Source: Flavobacteriales bacterium UBA6770
GTDB lineage: Bacteria > Bacteroidota > Bacteroidia > Flavobacteriales_G > Salibacteraceae
Direction of reading: 5' to 3'
Length of the DNA: 64,000 nt
Assembly (NCBI GenBank): GCA_905181875.1
Contig: CAJIZH010000006.1
Location: 153,247 to 217,246, forward strand
In this document: in pieces, positions 56,205-64,000 of the stretch
How the letters are laid out: every line of letters starts with the position of its first letter
Numbering within the stretch: the first letter of the stretch is position 1
The notes under the pieces: generated by a model
Database searches by the model: none
Seen by the model: the letters and a program-made list of their open reading frames with translations, nothing else
What the model was told of the DNA's origin: nothing
Translations under genes and position numbers: made by a program

Positions 56205-56335
56205 TGCGGGATAAGAGGTTATTTGAGAGAACTTTATACTTATAAATTAATTACATGTTTGAAAACTAATTTCTTTGAAATCCCGCACTAAGCATATTCA
56301 AACCGTTATATGCAATTAAACACAACGTAACGGTT
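56202..56335. repeat. Inverted repeats after the DUF2752 gene
   Basis: Outer pair TAATGCGGGAT (56202-56212) and ATCCCGCACTA (56280-56290), 10 of 11 matching. Inner right-hand pair AACCGTTA (56301-56308) and TAACGGTT (56328-56335), perfect. Reminiscent of recombination-site-like cassette ends but not diagnostic. Confidence 0.5.
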
Positions 56336-56378
56336 AAATACAGGCTAACGCTAACCACCTACAAGTGACAAACAAAAA

Positions 56379-56440
56379 AGTGGAGACAAGAAAACCACTT
56401 AAAAAAACAGGGAGTAATCTGAAAAGCCATAAGAGTAGGA
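56379..56440 (+). repeat. Repeated leader, copy 3
   Basis: AGTGGAGACAAGAAAACCAC, then AAAAAACAGGGAGTAATCTG and AAAAGCCATAAGAGTAGG. Ends 22 bases before the next lipoprotein gene. A weaker fourth copy may lie at 56805-56875. Confidence 0.6.
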
Positions 56441-56462
56441 ACAAAATTTAAAACAAAATAAA

Positions 56463-56759
56463 ATGAAAAATTTTTTTTTAGGATTTATTGCAATTGGATT
56501 GCTTACACTTGGTGGTTGTGGTTCTAAATCAGACTGCGAATGTGAGCAATTATCTATTGACTATGCATATGTCTCAGCGACTCATGATTTTGATTACAAT
56601 AATTTTGACATTGGTGACTATGAAGATTGTTTTGAAAGATATTTGGAAGATGAAAGAAGAGGAAAAAAATCAGGATTAAATATCGGGATTTGGGGAACTC
56701 CTAATGGGTGGTTTAATTATCTCTGCGAGAATAGTGAGCATATAGATGAAACCAAATAA
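56463..56759 (+). CDS. Small lipoprotein
   Basis: 98 residues. MKNFFLGFIAIGLLTLGGC is a lipoprotein signal; the mature part is acidic (YEDCFERYLEDERRG) with five cysteines. Not recognised. Preceded by copy 3 of the shared leader. Confidence 0.7.
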   Translation: MKNFFLGFIAIGLLTLGGCGSKSDCECEQLSIDYAYVSATHDFDYNNFDIGDYEDCFERYLEDERRGKKSGLNIGIWGTPNGWFNYLCENSEHIDETK

Positions 56760-58236
56760 TCTCAAAATAGATAAATCACTGTTGTTGGAATTCGGTCCAA
56801 TATTGATCCTTACCACATTATTTAAAAAGGGGAGAGGTGCTTAATGAAATCATAAGAATAGAGGTTGATTAGCTTCATGAGGGAACTTGTATATTGAAAT
56901 TTAAAGGAGAGTAAGTCAGTTCAACTATCAAGTTTCTTAAACTGTGATAATGTACATTTCTAACTTATGCCTCATACTTAAATTAGGTGGTGTTTCGGCC
57001 TTATTTCATGCAGGCCAAAAAGCAGCGAAAGCTTTTAAGCGTTGGTTAGTGTAGGCAAGCATGTTTGACGAGCGACGCAAGGAGTTAGGAGTTTGCTTGC
57101 GCTGTAAAAGCCTAGCGTAGCTTTTTTCTGAAGGAAATTCAGCCTTGAATTTTTCTTTGTTTCTTTCTTTTGTTTCAAGACAAAAGAAATGAATAGAAAT
57201 CAGCGCCGCAGGCAAATACTAAGTCAACGAATTTCTAAATAGATCTACTTAACATAATAATTAGCACAATCTAAATGTGCACAGGAAAAGCATGTGTATG
57301 GCAAACTGCCTGCATGGGGAATTTGCGAATATTCTTGTAATCGTTGGCCATTTGAGAAAGAGATTTTTTAAAACTCAAAATTTAGCAGTATTCCAAATTT
57401 GAAAACAAAATCTTAAAGCGCGTCGGCAGAGCTTGTAGGAAATTTCATTATTAGAATGAAAGCAAACCCACAGAAGAATTCTGAATAAAAACGTAAAGTG
57501 AGCGGCTACTTAATATAATATCTAATTACAGGACAAACATTCTACGGAGACGAAATCAAGAACTTACGAGAATCGTTTATTTGAAACAAAACTGAACTAC
57601 AGGACATAATTTTAAAATCTAGTAACGTTTGATGGAAATGTGCGAACTATTTACCTGAGCTCAAGGCGAAGGCAAACGAAGAATGAGTGCAGACAAAATG
57701 TACATTATAGCTGACAAACATTTAAAGCACCTGAGAATCGCATATTTGACCAAAACCTGAACTATAGTCCTAAATACTAAAACACACCCTTTTGTCCTAT
57801 AATTAACATTATGTTAAGTAGTGTTTTTATAGAACTGCTCTATATCCTGCCTTTATCAATCGATACTGTAACCTGAGTACTTCACCAAAACTTTATTACA
57901 CCTCTATTTAAAATCATTTCATGCATCCATCCCTTTGAGTACTTAACCCAAGTACTTTTTATCTATGTCTAATTAAAAAGTTTTATTTTTTTTTCAAAAT
58001 TTAGAATTCTAACTTTCAACTGTTCCAATAATTTCCGAATGATTTGGTTGTACCCAACACCAAAGAACTAGCCTTTAACTCAATGCAACTAATGTATGGT
58101 TTCCTATATTCGATTTCATTGATTTCTAAAAGATTATACTCTACAAACTCAAAATTAAACTCTACAAACTCAATAAATGATTGTAATGTAATGATTGATT
58201 AGTCTGATACTTTTGCCATTCAAAAGATTCTTTAAA
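56760..58236. other. Gene-free, repeat-containing region
   Basis: No gene supported over ~1.5 kb. 57000-57120 holds a possible long hairpin (GGCAAGCA...TGCTTGC, arms at about 57053-57060 and 57093-57099) in GC-richer sequence than the surroundings. 57245-57821 contains related 14-mers and an imperfect direct repeat. A 69-codon minus frame (57006-57215) is low complexity and rejected. Confidence 0.5.
57245..57821. repeat. Segment bounded by CTACTTAACATAAT inverted repeats
   Basis: CTACTTAACATAAT at 57245-57258 and its exact reverse complement at 57808-57821; a third copy with one change (CTACTTAATATAAT) at 57506-57519. Inside, an imperfect direct repeat GAGAATCGyATATTTGA begins at about 57569 and 57731. 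Confidence 0.55.
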
Positions 58237-59511
58237 ATGAAATATTCAATACTCTTATTGCTACTTATTGCTTTCCTCCCAATTTCCGCGCAAACCAAAA
58301 AAGTACTTTTTATTGGAAACAGCTATACCTCTTACAACAACTTGCCAAAAATGATTTCGGATGCTGCAATAACAACAGGAGATAAGCTCATTTACGACAG
58401 TCAGTCTGTAGGTGGTTATAGCCTGAAGGCACACTCTCAAAACGCAACTGTTTATTCAAAAATGAGAAGTAATACTTGGGATTTTGTGACGATTCAAGCG
58501 CAGAGTCAAGAGCCATCTTTTGGTCTAAACCAAGTAAGAACAGAAACCTTTCCTTACGCCAAGATTCTAGCGGACAGTATACGAAGTACAAATAGCTGCG
58601 CAAAGCCCCTATTCTATATGACTTGGGGCCGTAAAAACGGTGATCCGCAAAATTGTCAGTTTGTTTCTTGGTTGTGCACCTACGAAGGAATGGATGATTC
58701 TCTTGCATCGAGATATACGTATATGGCTAACGTAAATGAAGGAATGATTTCACCAGTTGGTCGAGTTTGGCGCTATATTAGAACCAATAACCCTACAATT
58801 GAATTATACGATACAGACGGCTCACATCCTTCGGCGGCAGGTTCTTATATAGCAATGTGCGCGTTTTACACCACTATTTTCCATAAAGACCCAACAGCAA
58901 TCACCTTCGATTACACAGTAAAAGCTGCTGATGCCCAAATTATTAGAGCAGCAGCCAAACTGATTGTATTTGATTCGCTTTCGAACTGGAATGTTGGAAA
59001 GTATGATCCAAAACCCAATTTCTCTTTCACACAGTCAAAAGATTCAATTGAGACAACAAACTCTTCTACTTATTCAAGCAATTACACTTGGACTTTTGGC
59101 GATGGGAATAGTTCTAACCTCCAAAATCCAATTCATGTTTACAACTCAATTGGTCAATTCAATCTAAAATTAGAAGCTGAACAATGTGGGGTTAAGTCTT
59201 CGTTTTCTAAAACGGTTGATGTGACTGTATTATCAAAAAAAGATACTACAACAGTTTTGACAAAAGAAATCGGTCTAAATCGTAAATTGGTAATTGCTCC
59301 AAATCCTGCGAAAAATACCATTATCATAATCGGCGCTTACGATTCAATTGATTATACGATATATGATATTGCGGGTTCTGTAAAAATCATAGGACGATTA
59401 GAGGATTATAACGATGCGATAGATATCGCAGATTTAAGCGATGGAATATATCTTATCCGCTTATCCAATGCACACTTATCTCCACAAACTCATCGCATCG
59501 TCAAACAATAG
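58237..59511 (+). CDS. SGNH/GDSL hydrolase with PKD domain and T9SS tail
   Basis: 424 residues from ATG 58237 (MKYSILLLLLIAFLPISAQ signal peptide); a frame from 58195 adds 14 residues of membrane-like sequence and is less likely. SGNH fold: VLFIGNSYTSYNNLP (block I Ser), MTWGRKNGDP and DGSHPSAAGSYIAM with the Asp-His pair. A PKD domain follows (SNYTWTFGDGNSSNLQNP) and then the type A sorting domain (VIAPNPAKNTIIII, LSDGIYLIRLSN). Secreted esterase; substrate unknown. Confidence 0.88.
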   Translation: MKYSILLLLLIAFLPISAQTKKVLFIGNSYTSYNNLPKMISDAAITTGDKLIYDSQSVGGYSLKAHSQNATVYSKMRSNTWDFVTIQAQSQEPSFGLNQVRTETFPYAKILADSIRSTNSCAKPLFYMTWGRKNGDPQNCQFVSWLCTYEGMDDSLASRYTYMANVNEGMISPVGRVWRYIRTNNPTIELYDTDGSHPSAAGSYIAMCAFYTTIFHKDPTAITFDYTVKAADAQIIRAAAKLIVFDSLSNWNVGKYDPKPNFSFTQSKDSIETTNSSTYSSNYTWTFGDGNSSNLQNPIHVYNSIGQFNLKLEAEQCGVKSSFSKTVDVTVLSKKDTTTVLTKEIGLNRKLVIAPNPAKNTIIIIGAYDSIDYTIYDIAGSVKIIGRLEDYNDAIDIADLSDGIYLIRLSNAHLSPQTHRIVKQ

Positions 59512-59515
59512 CCAA

Positions 59516-59953
59516 ATGGAAAAAATTGTTCTTCATCTAAATAAGTACGAATCATTCCTATTGTTGTTCTGGGCGATATTGGTAGCAATAAGTTTCGAAG
59601 ATTTGTTTCCACTAGGACCTGCGTTCTTAATTGTTAGTGGAGTATTGTCTATTTATTATTTATTAAAAGGACGTTACGACCAATTCGCTTTGGCGCATGA
59701 AAAAGTGTACCTAAGAATGTTTCCAAGTCTTTTTGGCAACTTCTCTTCTATTGCCGTTTTTGGAATTTATTTTAAATCAATGAATTATCCTGGCTCTTCA
59801 GTAATGTTAAATGTTGGAGCAATTGGTTTGGTGGTTTGCGCAATAGCACTATTCTACCCTCCTATCCAAAACCATTTTCAGCCCTATTTGAAAAAATTCT
59901 ATCTCAGAATTGTAGTTTTAGTTGTGTTAATTGCTGCACTGACGCTTTACTAA
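59516..59953 (+). CDS. Integral membrane protein
   Basis: 145 residues from ATG 59516, four predicted TM helices (FLLLFWAILVAISF, PAFLIVSGVLSIYYLL, VGAIGLVVCAIALFY, LRIVVLVVLIAALTLY). Starts four bases after the SGNH stop. Not recognised. Confidence 0.65.
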   Translation: MEKIVLHLNKYESFLLLFWAILVAISFEDLFPLGPAFLIVSGVLSIYYLLKGRYDQFALAHEKVYLRMFPSLFGNFSSIAVFGIYFKSMNYPGSSVMLNVGAIGLVVCAIALFYPPIQNHFQPYLKKFYLRIVVLVVLIAALTLY

Positions 59954-60020
59954 AAATACTCAGCTACTTTTACTTGATAGATTCCAAGTTTATCTAGTAT
60001 CCAAATTACAGTAAATTCAA

Positions 60021-63000
60021 TTATTGATTTTGCTGCTGAAGGGCTTTTTCATAGAGCTCTCCTGCTTTTTCCACACTTATTTCGTTGCCGTCATAATCAC
60101 CCAGTATCGCAGGAGGAGGATTGCCAAATCCAGCTTCCATAGCTTCATTTCTGAATTGCTCTGCCTCTAATTCAGTTTTGTACTTTTTAGAAACGAAACG
60201 TAATTTACCCGTTTCACTTTGACCACCTGCATATCCCATTTTTATTAATTTATTCAAAATATTAATAGGAACTGATTTCTCAAAAGAACCTAAATCAATA
60301 ACATAACCAACCTTATTTGGGTCTATGTTATCCATATCAATAAGTGTTTCTATTGGGGCGTTCAAACTTGTTGGATATACAGTTCTTTCAGGAGTTTTTT
60401 CTGGATCAATATTTTGCTCATCTTTTGGCAGTGCATTGTCATTTTCAAATAATTTTTTGTTATCTAAATCCGTATTATCATCAACAGGTGAATTAACGTT
60501 GGAATCAATGGGCGGGTCTACTGGAGGAGTATCTTCTAAATCAATATTTTGCTCATCTTTTGGCAGTGCATTGTCATCTTCAAATAATTTCTTGTTATCT
60601 AAATCCGTATTATCATCAACAGGTGAATTAACGTCGGAATCAATAAGCGTATCTGTTGGAGGAGTCTCCTCTAGATCAATCTTTTGATTTTCTGTTGGCA
60701 ATACACCATCTTCAAACAACTTCTTGTTATCTAAACTAGAAGAATCTACGAGAGATTTACCAAATACCTTTCTAGAAACTTTACGCTTTTTTTCGATTAT
60801 ATAGAAAGTAATGAAAACACCTTCTATGCCTTGACTTAGGTATACTGAAATATCGTTTTTGGCAAGTTTAAATTGGTTGCCTAATATAGCTTCATTAATT
60901 GATATGGTATAGGATCCATTTGGAAGGTAAAACTCAAAATTACCTTTAAAGTCAGTCAACGTATGATAGTTCTTATCACCAGTAGCTGTTAATTTAACAT
61001 TGGTTAAATCCAATGCCTTTTCAGCACCTATGCTCAATCTTTCTCGATCAACAACTATACTTCCGTACAATTTGATTCCCTTTACAAATGGCACAAATTC
61101 ATTGCCTTGACTAACAATTGTCAAAGAATCCTCTACGTTAGGAAACCAACCATTAAGTTCGTCCAAGGAGTAAGCCGTGTACGCAAAGGTTCCCCCATCT
61201 GCATAAATTAATCTAGCAATACCGTCTTTATTTGTTATCAACTCGTGATTAGCAACCTTCACAATAACGTTCTCAAGACTTGGCTCATCTTTATCCTTAA
61301 TAGAGTTGCCATTCAGGTCATAAAAAGCAATAAATGTTTTTGTAAAGTTTTTCTGCTTAGTAAAAGGAATTGGAATCCAAACTCTTTGATTAGAACCTCC
61401 TAATCTCAAGTTACCATCTACTGAAACTTTCACTAAAATCGTTTTGTCTCCAGTTGCGTTACCTTGATTTTCCATAAGTGTATAAGATGCTCCATAAGCT
61501 TAATCTCCAACCAGTATTTGTAAAATAGAATATTTCTGGAGTATAATTAAATTGACTATTCCTAGACTGATTTCGATAATTATAAGACAAAGAATTATTC
61601 AAAACGAAACTCCTATTTTTAAACATGTATTGATACCCCCCAGAGACTCTTAGTAGTGATGGGGTAATACCTGAAGATAGTTCAGTTAGCAAAGAATTTG
61701 TAGAGCTCGAGCCATAAGAATAGCTCACCATTCCACTAAATGTCTTAATACGGAGTATAGAGTTAATTCCAAAATTGAAAAACAATTAGGTCTCAGGTGG
61801 TTCAACTCCAAAAAGATTATTTGACCAAAGAACATTCTTATCAAAAATGTACTTACTAAATCTTGATCCAATCCCAAATGAATTATGCCTTCTGCCAAGT
61901 ATATCAGTGCTCTGTGTGTAAATATATGGTTGAACCGTACCGATCTTAGTATTTCTGACGTATGCTAGATTGTTAGACAACATAAAAGAAGCAATAAGAT
62001 TATTATTCGAATTAGGATTGAGCAGATAGATGTTTTCATTTAGTGTTGAGTTTAATAACAAAGCACTTTTATCGCTAAATGTATATCGCAACCTAGTATT
62101 CAAAATCCTGCGTTCATTATTGGATAATCCAAAAGTTGGATTTGATAAGTACCATTAACACTAGTGCGTAATTTACCGCCAACGAACTTCCCCCCATAAT
62201 TAAAGTTTAACAAAAATCCTTGTCTTGTTTGTATAACCTGTTGCGCATTTTCTGATGTTCTACTGCTAATTGCACCAGAGGCTGAAATAAAATGATTTTT
62301 AGCTAAACGATAAGAAACACTTCCACTAAAAACAGTGGCCTTGCTCTTTTGAAGGAAATTATTGGATTGAGCTAATCCCGCCGAACCTCTTAGTTTTCCA
62401 TTACCTAAGTATTTATAAAATGCCCCAAAGGTTTCGCTTGTTGGATCATTCAAAAAGTTAGGGCGTCGCGTATAAAAAGCACCGGCCCAGTGATTTTTAA
62501 TAATTCGATAGCTAGCTTTAGCCCCTTTTCCAGTATTCGCTATTCCTATTACTCCTCCATTAATAGTTCCGATTTCAGCTGTGTAATCTTTATTAAAATA
62601 TCCACCATACCATGTTGAATCATATTTTAAGGTTAAATATAAAATTTGAAGAAAAAGATAATTGTCCGAAATAAATAAGGTTAGAGCCATCATTCATTCT
62701 TTTAAATCCACGAAGATTCAGCATCATAAATGGATTATCAGAAAGAATATTTTGAATATTGGCATCTACGATTAACGGCACGATGGGCCCTGAAAACTGA
62801 TTTACTTTTTTCTCGTTTGGCAAGTTTTGTGAATTCAATTTTAGTCGATTTCTTTTGAAGATTTTTTCCGGAACTAAGTGCTTCACTTGTATTTACATAT
62901 AAGACATAGTTTTTAGCATCATTAACCATGTTTGGTCTATGATTTTGCATCGAAACCATCTTAACGTTACGAGTTTCACCACATGTTTCAATATCATAAC

Positions 63001-63619
63001 TAAAGGTAGTATCTTCTAGTGATTTGAGACTATAATCGTAATTGAGTGATTTTATTTCTTCACCTCCTTTATTTTTTATTTTCAGACCAGTTCTCCGTCC
63101 TTTAATTTGCATGAGGATACCTTGAGGATAGTTACCTTGATTTATAACATTTAAGTCGAAGCTGTTGGTGTTTTCTCCATTTTTAAAATAAATCTTTTTG
63201 CCAGGAGTAACCGAAACATCCCAATTAACAATCTTGAGACTACTGATATAGATTTTTATGTGCGAGCTATAGATAATGAATACGTTAACCCCGATAAAAA
63301 ATTGAGTATTTCCCTTTAAGGAAAGAGGCAATACTCTTAATGGCACAACCATAGTTTCACCAGGATTCGCAGTGAAATAACGCTGCAGTCCAAAACTCTT
63401 CCAGCCCTCAGGGAGATTCAGTTCAACATAATAAGTAACAGCTTTATCCGTGTTATTTTGAACGGTAAGTAAATTAGCTGCCAGTTCAACTTTATTCACT
63501 CTAATATCACTTTCTTCAAGTTGAATACTTAACTTGGATGCAGTTTCAGTTAAGGGATTATTAGCACTATTCATTGAAAGTTCTATGGCCCTCAGCATGA
63601 AATTATTTTTTGAATTCAT
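60021..63619 (-). pseudogene. Large surface/outer-membrane protein gene, multiply disrupted
   Basis: Consecutive leftward frames form one protein: 63619-62890 (NEW3-like Ig domain, ELNLPEGWKSFGLQRYF), then KIFKRNRLKLNSQNLPNEKK, then barrel-like DSTWYGGYFNKDYTAEIGTI and NTGKGAKASYRIIKNHWAGA, then LRYTFSDKSALLLNSTLNEN, an in-frame TAA at 61786, FFNFGINSILRIKTFSGMVS, and finally 61475-60021 with an SdrD-like FIAFYDLNGNSIKDKDEPSL, a carboxypeptidase-regulatory-like domain, a Pro/Asp linker and a SPOR-like end. Four frameshifts (about 62880, 62650, 62105, 61495) and one stop. The order resembles usher-like outer-membrane proteins; by inference. Confidence 0.75.
60406..60735 (-). repeat. 135-bp tandem repeat in the linker of the disrupted gene
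   Basis: TCAATATTTTGCTCA at 60406 recurs at 60541 and, degenerate, at 60676: a 135-base (45-codon) period, about two and a half copies, coding for the LDNKKLFEDDNALPKDEQNI linker. Confidence 0.85.
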
Positions 63620-63654
63620 ATTTATTTTCTAACTACTATATCTAATTCTATTTT

Positions 63655-64000
63655 TCAAGGTGAATACTCTTCAAGGTGAAATTTTAAATTAACCTGATAA
63701 ATGCCTGGTTTGAAAATCAAACCTGGTTTTACTCGCACATCTACGCGAAAAGTATACTCGCCATAATTCTCCAAATAATTTCCTGGACCATTTACGCCTA
63801 GCGTGCAAGAGCCTGCAGTAGTTGTAGTCGCGGATGCAGCTATAATATCTTCAATATCCAGAGTAGTCGTGAATGGTTTGGTGAAAATACCATTAGCTAT
63901 ACCCGTTGCACAATTATTAGAAATTCTAACTTCTAAAATGTCAAGTGTAGGTTCGGGAGCTGCTCCTGAACCAAATTGAACCATAGTTTCCCAATCGTTA
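63655..64000 (-). CDS. Secreted beta-rich protein (partial at right edge)
   Basis: The frame is open to the window edge and ends at 63655. Seen part is 114 codons: NCATGIANGIFTKPFTTTLD, ASATTTTAGSCTLGVNGPGN, YGEYTFRVDVRVKPGLIF and FHLEEYSP. Two cysteines and short beta strands suggest an extracellular subunit. It lies 35 bases ahead of the disrupted large gene and may have been its partner. Confidence 0.6.
   Translation of the reverse strand, partial: NDWETMVQFGSGAAPEPTLDILEVRISNNCATGIANGIFTKPFTTTLDIEDIIAASATTTTAGSCTLGVNGPGNYLENYGEYTFRVDVRVKPGLIFKPGIYQVNLKFHLEEYSP

Noticed and set aside
57006..57215. 69-codon minus-strand ORF
   Set aside because: Falls in a hairpin-forming, GC-richer non-coding stretch; low-complexity product.
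60325..60687. Serine-rich plus-strand ORF of 120 codons
   Set aside because: It is the antisense shadow of the 135-bp repeats in the minus-strand gene.

Overview
The window comes from a low-GC member of the Bacteroidota, most likely Flavobacteriales. The evidence is type IX secretion (T9SS) features throughout: a PorP/SprF protein, a gliding-type C-terminal domain and several type A sorting domains. Further support comes from promoters with a TAnnTTTG -7 box, the near absence of Shine-Dalgarno sequences, lipoproteins with Bacteroidota-style lipoboxes, and paralogues typical of the phylum (alternative GlmU, bestrophin, FTCD fusion, DUF2752/TM2 pair). The species cannot be named. No rRNA, tRNA, CRISPR array or intact transposase was seen.

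Layout. 1-4.4 kb: end of a T9SS type B cargo protein, its PorP/SprF partner, and an opposing beta-helix lipoprotein. 4.4-14.3 kb: housekeeping and catabolic genes (rpmE2, GlmU-like, lon, hutI, a VanX-like dipeptidase, SPFH protein, ftcD); hutI and ftcD are consecutive steps of histidine degradation. 14.6-22.2 kb: membrane patatin lipase, TPR protein, a leftward cluster pyrR-pyrB-STAS-T9SS protein-rnz, and a bestrophin channel. 22.7-25.3 kb: an arsenic operon (arsR, DUF6428, phosphatase-type arsC, acr3). 26.4-27.7 kb: an ECF sigma/anti-sigma-like/CpxP-like operon. 29.7-32.7 kb: a block of broken genes.

34.3-39.7 kb is the most interesting stretch. A two-component operon encodes a small unknown protein, a 7-TM protein, a histidine kinase and a LuxR-type regulator. 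It sits among four copies of a recurrent intergenic motif. One copy abuts the operon's own promoter, and two others lie ahead of intrinsic terminators that serve no visible gene. I read this as a self-regulated two-component system that may also control small transcripts; this is inference.

39.7-54.2 kb: NAD(P)HX epimerase, ZIP transporter, secreted nuclease, DsbA-NhaA fusion, frameshifted thioredoxin, M20 dipeptidase, SLC13 transporter, a truncated T9SS gene, a methyltransferase, and a light-repair cluster (two photolyase/cryptochrome families with a 44-residue DUF2256 zinc-finger protein between them). 54.2-58.2 kb: a gene-poor, repeat-rich region with small lipoproteins and membrane proteins, three of which share a repeated leader. 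58.2-64 kb: SGNH hydrolase with a T9SS tail, a membrane protein, and a long surface-protein gene broken by four frameshifts and a stop.

Many frameshifts fall in short A or T runs. The long housekeeping genes are intact, so true decay is more likely than general sequencing error, but single-base errors cannot be excluded for the thioredoxin or the hydrolase.
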